A stretch of 64,000 bases of DNA from Paulownia fortunei. Taxonomy: Eukaryota; Streptophyta; Magnoliopsida; Lamiales; Paulowniaceae. Positions within the stretch are counted from its first letter, which is position 1; each line of letters begins with the position of its first letter. The position numbers and the translations under genes were made by a program. Below the pieces are notes generated by a model that was given only the letters and a program-made list of their open reading frames with translations, was not told the DNA's origin and ran no database searches. The DNA is taken from the NCBI GenBank assembly GCA_019321725.1, contig CM033124.1, positions 6,510,001 through 6,574,000 on the forward strand, written 5' to 3'. Of this stretch, positions 1 through 14,257 are shown piece by piece.

Positions 1-2921
1 AGGGCGAGGGCTAAAAGGTTCAAAGATGCTCTTAATGGGCTGATTCATTATATTAAACTTGATTCCATTATATTTCAATTTAAGATGGGTCGAAAATAAT
101 GTCATTTAGGAAAGTTTTTGATTTATCAATTTCAACACGTTGATTGATTTGGGTATAAGGCAAGCCAGAAAATTTGGCAATTTCGCTATGCTGTTACCAA
201 ATAAAGGCTATGCATATAAAGGCCAAATTGCTCTCCTATTTTCAAGACAATAAACCATTGTTATATTTTACTTTCCTAATTATACGAATTAGTTGTCTTG
301 GATTTGATTTGTTTTTCTTTTAAGTTATTTATTAATACGACATTATAAAACTCCTAATAGAAATTAAATCAAGATTGAAATAATGTTTGTGAGAGTTTTC
401 CTCTCAGGTATTTCAGAGAACTATTTTCTTAACTTATGAAGATTCTTTTTGACGATCATCCTTAACTTATCACTCCCATTCTTTCGAATCTATCTTCAGT
501 GTGCCGTCCTCCTCCAAGTTCTTATACCTTTATTTCTTATCTTTTATTAGATAATGGGTTAAGGTAATGTTCATAAAAGATTGTGATCGTGATTGTGAAT
601 TAAGACGATCGCAGTAAAAATACCACTGGATGTTCGGATATCGTTTTTCATTATGAGGTTCGCAACATTTAAATATGCGAATAACGAAACATCATGAAAG
701 GATCAAATTCATGTTCCTGTTGGCCTAATAATAAGGGCAAGGGCTAAAAGGTTCAAAAATGCTCTTAATTGGCCGATTCATTAGATTCAAACTTGATTCC
801 ATGATATTTCAATTTAAGATGGATCGAAAAGATTATCATTAAGGAAAGTTTTTTAATTTACGAATTTCAACACGTTGATTGATTTGGGTATAAGGCAAGC
901 CAGAAAATTTGGCAATTTCACTGTGTTGTTACCAAATAAAGGCTATGCATATAAAGGCCAAATTGCTCTCCTATTTTCAAGACAATAAATCGTTGTTATA
1001 TTTTACTTTCCTGATTATAGGATTAGTTATCTTGGATTTGATTTTTTTTTTTAAGTTATTTATTAAACGACTTTATAAAACTCCTAATAGAACTTAAATC
1101 AAGATTGAAATAATGTTTGTGAGAGTTTTCCTCTTAGGTATTTCAGAGAACTATTTTCTTAACTTATGAAGATTCTTTTTTGACGATCATCCGTAACTTA
1201 TCACTCCCATTCTTTCGAATCTATCTTCAGTGTGCCGTCCTCCAAACTTCTTATACCTTTATTTCTTATCTTTTAACAGATAATGGGTTAAGGTCATTGT
1301 TTTTAAAAGATTACGGTTATAAATTAAGGAGATCGCAGTAAAAATACCCTACTGGATGTTCGGTATCATTTTTCATTATGAGGTTCGTAACATTTAATGA
1401 TGTGAATAACGAAACATCGTAAAAGGATCCAATTCATGTTCCTGGTTGCCTAATAATAAGGGCGAGGGCTAAAAGGTTCAAAGATGCTCTTAATGGACTG
1501 ATTCATTATATTAAACTTGATTCCATTATATTTCAATTTAAGATGGGTCGAAAATAATGTCATTTAGGAAAGTTTTTCAATTTATCAATTTCAACACGTT
1601 GATTGATTTGGGTATAAGGCAACCCAGAAAATTTGGCAATTTCACTATGTTGTTACCAAATAAAGGCTATGCATATAAAGGCCAAATTGCTCTCCTATTT
1701 TCAAGACAATAAATCATTGTTATATTTTACTTTCCTGATTATACGAATTAGTTATCTTGGATTTGATTTATTTTTTTTTAAGTTATTTATTAACACGACT
1801 TTATAAAACTCCTAATAGAACTTAAATCAAGATTGAAATAATGTTTGTGAGAGTTTTCCTCTTAGGTATTTCAGAGAACTATTTTCTTAACTTATGAAGA
1901 TTCTTTTTGTGACGATCATCCTTAACTTATCACTCCCATTCTTTCGAATCTATCTTCAGTGTGCCGTCCTCCCAAAGTTCTTATACCTTTATTTCTTATC
2001 TTTTAACAGATAATGGGTTAAGGTCATTGTTTTTAAAAGATTACGGTTATAAATTAAGGAGATCGCAGTAAAAATACCCTACTGGATGTTCGGTATCATT
2101 TTTCATTATGAGGTTCGTAACATTTAATGATGTGAATAACGAAACATCGTGAAAGGATCCAATTCATGTTCCTGGTTGCCTAATAATAAGGGCGAGGGCT
2201 AAAAGGTTCAAAGATGCTCTTAATGGGCTGATTCATTATATTAAACTTGATTCCATTATATTTCAATTTAAGATGGGTCGAAAATAATGTCATTTAGGAA
2301 AGGTTTTTCAATTTATCAATTTCAACACGTTGATTGATTTGGGTATAAGGCAAGCCAGAAAATTTGGCAATTTCACTATGTTGTTACCAAATAAAGGCTA
2401 TGCATATAAAGGCCAAATTGCTCTCCTATTTTCAAGACAATAAACCGTTGTATATTTTTACTTTCCTGATTATACGATTAGTTATCTTGGATTTGATTTA
2501 TTTTTTCTTTTAAGTTATTTATTAACACGACTTTATAAAACTCCTAATAGAAATTAAATCAAGATTGAAATAATGTTTGTGAGAGTTTTCCTCTTAGGTA
2601 TTTCAGAGAACTATTTTCTTAACTTATGAAGATTCTTTTTGTGACGATCATCCGTAACTTATCACTCCCATTCTTTCGAATCTATCTTCAGTGTGCCGTC
2701 CTCCCAAACTTCTTATACCTTTATTTCTTATCTTTTAATAGATAATGGGTTAAGGTCATTGTTTTTAAAAGATTACGGTTATAAATTAAGGAGATCGCAG
2801 TAAAAATACCCTACTGGATGTTCTGGTATCATTTTTCATTATGAGGTTCGTAACATTTAATGATGTGAATAACGGAACATCGTGAAAGGATCCAATTCAT
2901 GTTCCTGGTTGCCTAATAATA
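1..2921 (+). repeat. Higher-order repeat of the 730-bp satellite, copy 1 (four monomers)
   Basis: Monomer 1 (from 1) shares private variants with monomer 5 (from 2922): the g of 'gctatgctg', 'ctctcaggta' instead of 'ctcttaggta', and the 'gtgatcgtgattgtg' stretch. Monomer 2 (from 733) shares with monomer 6 (from 3655) 'gggcaaggg' and 'gaaaagattatcatt'. Equivalent monomers are therefore four units (~2.92 kb) apart. Confidence 0.85.
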
Positions 2922-4472
2922 AGGGCGAGGGCTAAAAGGTTCAAAGATGCTCTTAATGGGCTGATTCATTATATTAAACTTGATTCCATTATATTTCAAT
3001 TTAAGATGGGTCGAAAATAATGTCATTTAGGAAAGTTTTTCAATTTATCAATTTCAACACGTTGATTGATTTGGGTATAAGGCAAGCCAGAAAATTTGGC
3101 AATTTCGCTATGCTGTTACCAATAAAGGCTATGCATATAAAGGCCAAATTGCTCTCCTATTTTCAAGACAATAAACCATTGTTATATTTTACTTTCCTAA
3201 TTATACGAATTAGTTGTCTTGGATTTGATTTGTTTTTCTTTTAAGTTATTTATTAATACGACATTTAAAAACTCCTAATAGAAATTAAATCAAGATTGAA
3301 ATAATGTTTGTGAGAGTTTTCCTCTCAGGTATTTCAGAGAACTATTTTCTTAACTTATGAAGATTCTTTTTTGACGATCATCCTTAACTTATCACTCCCA
3401 TTCTTTCGAATCTATCTTCAGTGTGCCGTCCTCCCAAAGTTCTTATACTTTATTTCTTATCTTTTATTAGATAATGGGTTAAGGTAATGTTCATAAAAGA
3501 TTGTGATCGTGATTGTGAATTAAGACGATCGCAGTAAAAATACCATACTGGATGTTCGGTATCATTTTTCATTATGAGGTTCGCAACATTTAATGATGTG
3601 AATAACGAAACATCGTGAAAGGATCAAATTCATGTTCCTGTTGGCCTAATAATAAGGGCAAGGGCTAAAAGGTTCAAAAATGCTCTTAATGGGCCGATTC
3701 ATTAGATTCAACTTGATTCCATGATATTTCAATTTAAGATGGATCGAAAAGATTATCATTAAGGAAAGTTTTTTAATTTATCAATTTCAACACGTTGATT
3801 GATTTGGGTATAAGGCAAGCCAGAAAATTTGGCAATTTCACTATGTTGTTACCAAATAAAGGCTATGCATATAAAGGCCAAATTGCTCTCCTATTTTCAA
3901 GACAATAAACCGTTGTTATATTTTACTTTCCTGATTATAAGGATTAGTTATCTTGGATTTGATTTATTTTTCTTTTAAGTTATTTATTAACACGACTTTA
4001 TAAAACTCCTAATAGAACTTAAATCAAGATTGAAATAATGTTTGTGAGAGTTTTCCTCTTAGGTATTTCAGAGAACTATTTTCTTAACTTATGAAGATTC
4101 TTTTTGTGACGATCATCCGTAACTTATCACTCCCATTCTTTCGAATCTATCTTCAGTGTGCCGTCCTCCCAAACTTCTTATACCTTTATTTCTTATCTTT
4201 TAATAGATAATGGGTTAAGGTCATTGTTTTTAAAAGATTACGGTTATAAATTAAGGAGATCGCAGTAAAAATACCCTACTGGATGTTCTGGTATCATTTT
4301 TCATTATGAGGTTCGTAACATTTAATGATGTGAATAACGAAACATCGTGAAAGGATCAATTCATGTTCCTGGTTGCCTAATAATAAGGGCGAGGGCTAAA
4401 AGGTTCAAAGATGCTCTTAATGGGCTGATTCATTATATTAAACTTGATTCCATTATATTTCAATTTAAGATG
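2922..4472 (+). repeat. Higher-order repeat of the 730-bp satellite, copy 2 (interrupted by gap)
   Basis: Second copy of the four-monomer unit: monomers at 2922 (type 1), 3655 (type 2) and the first ~90 bp of a third at 4385, after which the sequence becomes N. Offsets to the first copy are 2921, 2922 and 2926 bp. Confidence 0.8.
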
Positions 4473-4572
4473 NNNNNNNNNNNNNNNNNNNNNNNNNNNN
4501 NNNNNNNNNNNNNNNNNNNNNNNNNNNNNNNNNNNNNNNNNNNNNNNNNNNNNNNNNNNNNNNNNNNNNNNN
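4473..4572. other. Assembly gap of exactly 100 N
   Basis: One hundred unresolved bases. The round number suggests a scaffold gap of unknown true size. The sequence changes from the 730-bp satellite to the 351-bp satellite across it, so the adjacency of the two families is not demonstrated by sequence. Confidence 0.98.
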
Positions 4573-7500
4573 ACTTTTAATATTAATTAAGATGAAAAAA
4601 TTTGATAAAACGACCCAGGATGTTGGTACTTGTTATTTATTTACATATTCAAATTATAGTTTAACAAAATTCTTTTATCCTTTGATCTATATAATTTCAG
4701 AGAAAACCTATTTTTTAAAGAGAGGAACAACACATTTCTACTTTTAATTTTATTTATGATTAAAAATTGAAAAAACTACTGAGGATGTTGGTATCCATTT
4801 CATGTTTACATATTTAAATTGTAATTTAACTGATATTTTCCTTTTAAAGGTAAAAGTTTTTAAAAAACTTATTGTTTTCCACCGTACTATGACACTGGAG
4901 TTAGAAAGATGAAAAATACATCTCTACTTTTAATATTAATTAAGATTAAAAAATTAAATAAAATGGCCCTGGATGTTGGTACGATTTCTTATTTACATAT
5001 TCAAATTATAGTTTAACTAAAAAAATTTATACTTTGATCTGTATAATTTCAGAGAAAACCTATTTTTTTAAGAGAGGAATAATACATTTCTACTTTTAAT
5101 TTTATTTATGATTAAAAATTGAAAAAACTATTAAGGGTGTTCGTGTCAATTTCTTATTTAAATATTTAAATTTTAATTTAGCTGATATTTTACTTTTAAA
5201 TGTATAAGTTTTAAAAGACTTATTTTTTTTCTAATCTACTATGACACTAGATTTAGAAAGATGAAAAATACATTCCTACTTTTAATATTAATTAAAATTA
5301 AAAATTTGGTAAAACGACCCAGGATGTTGGTACTGGTTTCTTATTTACATATTCAAATTATTGTTTAACCGAATTCTTTCATCCTTTGATCTATATTATT
5401 TTGAAAGAAAACGTATTTTATTAAGAGAAGAATAATACATTTCTACTTTGAATTTTATTTTTGATTAAAAATTGAAAAAACTACGTAGGATGTTGGTATC
5501 CATTTTCTGAATACATGTTTTATTTGTAATTTAATGGATACTTTTCCTTTTAAATGGATTAGTTTTAAAAGAAGTTTTTTTTCTAATGTACTATGACACT
5601 AGAATTAGAAAGAGCAAAAATATTTTCCTAATTTTAAAGTTAATTAAGATGAAAAAATTTGATAAAACTACGTGGGATGTTTCTACTTGTTTGTTATTTA
5701 CATATTCAAACTATAGTTTAACTATATTCTTTTATCCTTTGATCTATATTATTTTAGAGGAAATTTATTTCGGCAAGAGGGGAAGAATACTTGAATACTT
5801 TTAATTTTAGTTATGATTAAAAATTGAAAAAACTAATGAGGATGTTGGTATCCATTTCATATTTGCATATTTAATTTGTAATTTAATTAATATTTTCCTT
5901 TTAAATATATAATCTTTAAAAGACCTTATTTTTTTCTAAACTACTATGACATTAGTTTAAAAGGGGAAAAATACTTTCCTACATTTAATATTAATTAAGA
6001 TTAAAAAATTAGATAAAATGACCCGGGATGTTGGTACCGATTTCTTATTTACATATTCAAATTATTGTTTAACTGAATTCTTTTATGCGTTGAACTGTAT
6101 AATTTAAGAGAAAACCTATTTTTTAAGAGAGGAACAATACATTTCTACTTTTAATTTTATTTATGATTAAAAATTGAAAAAACTACTGTTGTTGTTGGTA
6201 TCCATTTCATATTTACATATTTAATTTGTAATTTAATTGATATTTTATTTTGAATGTATAATCTTTAAAAGACATTATTTTTTGCTTAACTACAATGACA
6301 TTAGATTTAGAAAGGGGGAAAATGCTTTGCTACATTTAATATTAATTAATATTAAAAAATTTATTAAAATGACGTGGGATGTCGATATCGATTTCGTATT
6401 TACATAATCAGATTATATTTAACTGAATTCTTTTATGCCTTGAATTGTATAATTTAAGAGGAAGCCTATTTTTTTAAAGAGAGGAACAATACATTTCTAC
6501 TTTTAATTTTATTTATGATTAAAAATTGAAAAATCTACTGCTGATGTTGGTGTCCATTTCATATTTACATATTTAATTTGTAATTTAACTGATATTTTCT
6601 TTTTAAATGTATAATCTTTAAAAGACCTTATTTTTTTCTAAACTACTATGACATTAGATTTAGAAAGGGGAAAATGCTTTTGCTACATTTAATATTAATT
6701 AATATGAAAAAATTTAATAAAATAACGTGGGATGTCGGTATCGATTTCGTATTTACATAATCAAATTATAGTTTAACTGAATTCTTTTATGCCTTGATCT
6801 TTATAATTTCAGAGAAAACCTATTTTTTAAAGAGAGGAACAACACATTTCTACTTTTAATTTTATTTATGATTAAAAATTGAAAAAACTACTGAGGATGT
6901 TGGTATCCATTTCATGTTTACATATTTAAATTGTAATTTAACTGATATTTTCCTTTTAAAGGTAAAAGTTTTTAAAAAAACTTATTGTTTTCCACCTACT
7001 ATGACACTAGAGTTAGAAAGATGAAAAATACATCTCTACTTTTAATATTAATTAAGATTAAAACATTAAATAAAATGACCCGGATGTTGGTACCGATTTC
7101 TTATTTACATATTCAAATTATAGTTTAACTAAAAAAATTTATACTTTGATCTGTATAATTTCAGAGAAAACTATTTTTTTAAGAGAGGAATAATACATTT
7201 CTACTTTTAATTTTATTTATGATTAAAAATTGAAAAAAACTATTAAGGGTGTTCGTGTCCATTTCATATTTAATATTTAAATTTTAATTTAGCTGATATT
7301 TTCTTTTAAATGTATAAGTTTTAAAAGACTTATTTTTTTTCTAATCTACTATGACACTAGATTTAGAAAGATGAAAAATACATTCCTACTTTTAATATTA
7401 ATTAAAATTAAAAAAATTAAAAAAACCCCAGGATGTTGGTACTGGTTTCTTATTTACATATTCAAATTATAGTTTAACGAATTCTTTTATCCTTTGATCT

Positions 7501-8760
7501 ATATTATTGAAAGAAAACCTATTTTATTAAGAGAAGAATAATACATTTCTACTTTTAATTTTATTTTTGATTAAAAATTGAAAAAACTACGTAGGATGTT
7601 GGTATCCATTTTCTGAATACATGTTTTATTTGTAATTTAACTGATACTTTTCCTTTTAAATGGATTAGTTTTAAAAGAAGTTTTTTTTCTAACTACTATG
7701 ACACTAGAATTAGAAAGAGCAAAAATATTTTCCTAATTTTAAAGTTAATTAAGATTGAAAAAATTTGATAAAACTACGTGGGATGTTTCTACTTGTTTGT
7801 TATTTACATATTCAAATTATAGTTTAACTATATTCTTTTATCCTTTGATCTATATTATTTTAGAGAAATTTATTTCGGTAAGAGAGGAAGAATACATGAA
7901 TACTTTTAATTTTAGTTATGATTAAAAATTGAAAAAACTAATGAGGATGTTGGTATCCATTTCATATTTACATATTTAATTTGTAATTTAACTAATATTT
8001 TCCTTTTAAATAATAATCTTTAAAAGACCTATTTTTTTTCTAAACTACTATGACATTAGATTTAAAAGGGGAAAAATACTTTCCTACATTTAATATTAAT
8101 TAAGATTAAAAAATTAGATAAAATGACCCGGGATGTTGGTACCGATTTCTTATTTACATATTCAAATTATGTTTAACTGAATTCTTTTATGCCTTGAACT
8201 GTATAATTTAGAGAAAACCTATTTTTTTAAAGAGAGGAACAATACATTTCTACTTTTAATTTTATTTATGATTAAAAATTGAAAAAACTACTGGATGTTG
8301 TTGTATCCATTTCATATTTACATATTCAATTTGTAATTTAACTGATATTTTCTTTTAAATGTATATCTTTAAAAGACCTTATTTTTTTCTAAACTACAAT
8401 GACATTGATTTAGAAAGGGGGAAAATGCTTTCCTACATTTAATATTAATTAAGATTAAAAAATTTAATAAAATGACGTGGATGTCGGTATCGATTTCGTA
8501 TTTACATAATTCAAATTATATTTAACTGAATTCTTTTATGCCTTGATCTTTATAATTTTAGAGAAAACCTATTTTTTAAAGAGAGGAACAATACATTTCT
8601 ACTTTTAATTTTATTTATGATTAAAATTTGAAAAAACTACTGAGGATGTTGGTATCCATTTCATATTTACATATTTAAATTGTAATTTAACTGATATTTT
8701 CCTTTTAAATGTAAAAGTTTTAAAAACTTATTTTTTTCTACTCTACTATGACACTAGAGT
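4573..8760 (+). repeat. Six-dimer higher-order repeat (~2.1 kb), about two copies
   Basis: A distinctive unit marked 'agagcaaaaatattttcc' occurs at 5611 and 7716 (2105 bp apart, six dimers). Neighbouring variants recur at the same spacing, such as 'aaaaaaatttatactttgat' near 5030 and 7130. From ~8760 to ~13,600 this marker is absent and units are more uniform, so homogenisation differs within one array. Confidence 0.75.
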
Positions 8761-11700
8761 TAGAAAGATGAAAAATACATCTCTACTTTTAATATTAATT
8801 AAGATTAAAAAATTAGATAAAATGACTGGGATGTTGGTACCGATTTTTATTTACATATTCAAATTATAGTTTAACTAAATTTTTATACTTTGATCTATAT
8901 AATTTCAGAAAACCTATTTTTTTAAAGAGAGAACAATACATTTCTACTTTTAATTTTATTTATGATTAAAAATTGAAAAAACTACTGAGGATGTTGGTAT
9001 CCATTTCATATTTACATATTTAATTTGTAATTTAACTGATATTTTTCTTTTAAATGTATAATCTTTAAAAGACTTATTTTTTTCTAAACTACTATGACAT
9101 TAGATTTAGAAAGGGGAAAAATACTTCCTACTTTTAATATTAATTAAGATTAAAAAATTATATAAAATGACTGGGATGTTGGTTTCGATTTCTTATTTAC
9201 ATATTCAAATTATATTTAACTGAATTCTTTTATGCCTTGATCTATATAATTTTAGAGAAAACCTATTTTTTAAAGAGAGAACAATACATTTCTACTTTTA
9301 ATTTTATTTATGATTAAAAATTGAAAAAACTACTGCGATGTTGGTATCCATTTCATATTTACATATTTAATTTGTAATTTAACTGATATTTTCCTTTTAA
9401 ATGTATAATTTTAAAAGACCTTATTTTTTTCTAAACTACTATGACATTAGATTAGAGAGGGGAAAAATACTTCCTACATTTAATATTAATTAAGATTAAA
9501 AAATTTAATAAAATGACGTGGGATGTTGGTATCGATTTCTTATTTACATATTCAAATTATAGTTTAACTGAATTCTTTTATGCCTTGATCTTATAATTTC
9601 AGAGAAAACTATTTTTTAAAGAGAGGAACAATACATTTCTACTTTTAATTTTATTTATGATTAAAAATTGAAAAAACTACTGATGATTTGGTATCCATTT
9701 CATATTTACATATTTAATTGTAATTTAACTGATATTTTCCTTTTAAATGTATAAGTTTTAAAAGAACTTATTTTTTTCTAAACTACTATGACATTAGATT
9801 AGAAAGTGGAAAAATACTTTCTACATTTAATATTAATTAAGATTAAAATTAATAAAATGACCTGGGATGTTGGTACCGATTTCTTATTTACATATTCAAA
9901 TTATAGTTTAACTGAATTCTTTTATGCCTTGATCTTTATAATTTCAGAGAAAACCTATTTTTTAAAGAGAGGAAAAATACATTTCTACTTTTAATTTTAT
10001 TTATGATTAAAAATTGAAAAAACTAATGAGGATGTTGGTATCCATTTCATATTTACATATTTAAATTGTAATTTAACTGATATTTTCCTTTTAAAGGTAA
10101 AAGTTTTTAAAAGAACTTATTGTTTTCTACTCTACTATGACACTAGAGTTAGAAAGATGAAAAATACATCCCTACTTTTAATATTAATTAAGATTAAAAA
10201 TTAAATAAAATGACCCGGGATGTTGGTACCGATTTCTTATTTACATATTCAAATTATGTTTAACTGAATTCTTTTATCCTTGATCTGTATAATTTAAGAG
10301 AAAACTATTTTTTAAAGAGAGGAACAATACATTTCTACTTTTAATTTTATTTATGATTAAAAATTGAAAAAACTACTGTTGTTGTTGGTATCCATTTCAT
10401 ATTTACATATTTAATTTGTAATTTAATTGATATTTTTCTTTTTAAATGTATAATCTTTAAAAACATTATTTTTTCTATACTACTATGACATTAGATTTAG
10501 AAAGGGAAAATACTTTCCTACATTTAATATTAATTAAGATTAAAAAATTATTAAAATGACGTGGGATGTTGGTACGATTTCTTATTTACATATTCAAATT
10601 ATATTTAACTGAATTCTTTTATGCCTTGAACTGTATAATTTAGAGAAAACCTATTTTTTAAAGAGAGAACAATACATTTCTACTTTTAATTTTTTATGAT
10701 TAAAAATTGAAAAAAAATACTGAGGATGTTGGTATCCATTTCATATTTACATATTTAATTTGTAATTTAACTGATATTTTCTTTTTAAATGTATAATCTT
10801 TAAAAGACCTTATTTTTTTCTAAACTACTATGACATTAGATTTAGAAAGGGGAAAAATGTTTCTACATTTAATATTAATTAATATTAAAAAATTAATAAA
10901 ATAACTGGGATGTCGGTATCGATTTCTTATTTACATATTCAAATTATAGTTTAACTAAATTCTTTTATGCTTGATCTTTATAATTTCAGAGAAAACCTAT
11001 TTTTTAAAGAGAGGAACAATACATTTCTACTTTTAATTTTATTTATGATTAAAAATTGAAAAAACTACTGCGATGTTGGTATCCATTTCATATTTACATA
11101 TTTAATTTGTAATTTAACTGATATTTTCTTTTTAAATGTATAATCTTTAAAAGACTTATTTTTTTCTAAACTACTATGACATTAGATTTAGAAAGGGGAA
11201 AAATACTTTCCTACATTTAATATTAATTAAAATTAAAAAATTTAATAAAATGACGTGGATGTCGGTATCGATTTTGTATTTACATAATCAAATTATAGTT
11301 TAACTGAATTCTTTTATGCCTTGATCTTTATAATTTCAGAGAAAACCTATTTTTTAAAGAGAGGAACAATACATTTCTACTTTTAATTTTATTTATGATT
11401 AAAAATTGAAAAAACTACTGCTGATGTTGGTATCCATTTCATATTTACATATTTAATTTGTAATTTAACTGATATTTTCTTTTTAAATGTATAATTTTAA
11501 AAGACTTTTTTTTCTAAACTACTATGACATTAGATTTAGAAAGGAAAATACTTTCCTACATTTAATATTAATTAAAATTAAAAAATTTAATAAAATAACG
11601 TGGGATGTCGGTATCGATTTCTTATTTACATAATCAAATTATAGTTTAACTGAATTCTTTTATGCCTTGATCTTTATAATTTCAGAGAAAACCTATTTTT

Positions 11701-14257
11701 TAAAGAGAGGAACAATACATTTCTACTTTTAATTTTATTTATGATTAAAAATTGAAAAAACTATGAGGATGTTGGTATCCATTTCATATTTACATATTTA
11801 AATTGTAATTTAATTGATATTTTCCTTTTAAAGGTAAAATTTTTAACGGAACTTATTGTTTTCCACCGTACTATGACACTAGAGTTAGAAAGATGAAAAA
11901 TACATCCCTACTTTTAATATTAATTAAGATTAAAACATTAAATAAAATGACCCGGATGTTGGTTCCGATTTCTTATTTACATATTCAAATTATAGTTTAA
12001 CTGAATTCTTTTATGCCTTGATCTGTATAATTTCAGAGAAAACCTATTTTTTAAAGAGAGGAAGAATACATTTCTACTTTTAATTTTTTATTTATGATTA
12101 AAAATTGAAAAAACTACTGCTGATGTTGGTATCCATTTCATATTTACATATTTAATTTGTAATTTAATTGATATTTTTCTTTTAAATGTAAATTTAAAAG
12201 ACTTATTTTTTTCTAAACTACTATGACATTATTTAGAAAGGGGAAAAATACTTTCCTACATTTAATATTAATTAATATTAAAAAATTTAATAAAATGACC
12301 TGGGATGTTGGTATCGATTTCTTATTTACATATTCAAATTATATGTTTAACTGAATTCTTTTATGCCTTGATCTTTATAATTTCAGAGAAAACCTATTTT
12401 TTAAAGAGAGGAACAATACATTTCTACTTTTAATTTTATTTTTGATTAAAAATGAAAAAAACTACTGCTGATGTTGGTATCCATTTCATATTTACATATT
12501 TAATTTGTAATTTAATTGATATTTTCCTTTTAAATGATTAATTTTAAAAGACTTATTTTTTTCTAAACTACTATGACATTAGATTTAGAAAGGGGAAAAA
12601 TACTTTCCTACATTTAATATTAATTAAGATTAAAAATTAATAAAATAACGTGGGATGTTGGTATCGATTTCTTATTTACATATTCAAATATAGTTTAACT
12701 GAATTCTTTTATGCCTCAATCTGTATAATTTCAGAGAAAACCTATTTTTTAAAGAGAGGAACAATACATTTCTACTTTTAATTTTATTTATGATTAAAAT
12801 TTGAAAAAACTACTGAGGATGTTGGTATCCATTTCATATTTACATATTTAAATGTAATTTAACTGATATTTTCCTTTTAAAGGTAAAAGTTTTTAAAAGA
12901 ACTTATTTTTCTACCTACTATGACACTAGAGTTAGAAAGATGAAAAATACATCCCTACTTTTAATATTAATTAAGATTAAAAAATTAGATAAAATGACCC
13001 AGGATGTTGGTACCGATTCTTATTTACATATTCAAATTATTGTTTAACTGAATTCTTTTATGCCTCGAACTGTATAATTTAAGAGAAAACTATTTTTTAA
13101 AGAGAGGAACAATACATTTCTACTTTTAATTTTATTTATGATTAAAAATTGAAAAAACTACTGCTGATTATCCATTTCATATTTACATATTTAATTTGTA
13201 ATTTAATTGATATTTTTCTTTTAAATGTATAATCTTAAAAGACTTATTTTTTTCTAAACTACTATGACATTAGATTTAGAAAGGGGAAAATGCTTTCCTA
13301 CATTTAATATTAATTAATATTAAAAAATTTAAAAAATGACGTGGGATGTCAGTATCGATTTCGTATTTACATAATCAAATTATATTTAACTGAATTCTTT
13401 TATGCCTTGATCTTTATAATTTCAGAGAAAACCTATTTTTTAAAGAGAGGAAAACACATTTCTACTTTTAATTTTATTATGATTAAAAATTGAAAAAACT
13501 ACTGAGGATGTTGGTATCTATTTCATATTTACATATTTAAATTGTAATTTAATTGATATTTTCCTTTTAAGGGTAAAAGTTTTTACAAAACTTATTGTTT
13601 TCCACCCTACTATGACACTAGAGTTAGAAAGATGAAAAATACATCCCTACTTTTAATATTAATTAAGATTAAAAATAATATAAAATGACCCCGAATGTTG
13701 GTACCGATTTCTTATTTACATATTCAAATTATAGTTTAACTAAAAAATTTTGTACTTTGATCTGTATAATTTCAGAGAAAACCTATTTTTTTAAGAGAGG
13801 AATAATACATTTCTACTTTTAATTTTATTTATGATTAAAAATTGAAAAAAAATTAAGGGTGTTCGTGTCAATTTCTTATTTAAATATTTAAATTGTAATT
13901 TAGCTGATATTTTCCTTTTAAATGTATAAGTTTAAAAAGACTTATTTTTTTTCTAATCTACTATGACACTAGATTTAGAAAGATGAAAAATACATTCCTA
14001 CTTTTAATATTAATTAAAATTAAAAATTTGTTAAAACGACCCAAGATGTTGGTACTGGTTTTTATTTACATATTCAAATTATTGTTTAACCGAATTCTTT
14101 CATCCTTTGATCTATATTATTTTGAAGAAAACGTATTTTATTAAGAGAAGAATAATACATTTCTACTTTTAATTTTATTTTTGATTAAAAATTGAATAAA
14201 CTACGTAGGATGTTGGTATCCATTTTTTGAATACATGTTTAATTTGTAAATTGATAT
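4573..14257 (+). repeat. ~351-bp dimeric satellite, array A (plus orientation)
   Basis: About 27-28 tandem units. Each unit has two related halves, both beginning 'acttttaat': half A (~167 bp) carries 'gatgttggtaccgatttctt' and 'atttcagagaaaacctattt'; half B (~184 bp) carries 'gatgttggtatccatttcat' and 'actatgacactagagttag'. The halves share 'gatgttggta', 'atttacatatt' and 'agtttaac/taatttaac', so the unit is a diverged dimer of a nucleosome-sized monomer. One-base indels are very common. Short ATG-led frames within half A are addressed under rejected items. Nothing else is seen in this stretch. Confidence 0.95.

Larger units (their letters stand above)
1..4472 (+). repeat. ~730-bp tandem satellite, six full monomers plus a partial
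   Basis: Monomers begin with agggc[ga]agggctaaaagg at 1, 733, 1459, 2189, 2922, 3655 and 4385, giving periods of 726-733 bp. Copies are nearly identical apart from point changes and one-base indels. No protein-coding signal is visible; the few short open frames are not kept between monomers. The array is cut by the N gap, so its true extent on the right is unknown. I do not recognise the family. Confidence 0.95.

Noticed and set aside
909..3244. Short open frames in the 730-bp satellite (909-1097, 3020-3244)
   Set aside because: They are not kept between near-identical monomers; one-base indels close them elsewhere.
4347..4580. Open frame running through the N gap
   Set aside because: Almost half of it is N; an artefact.
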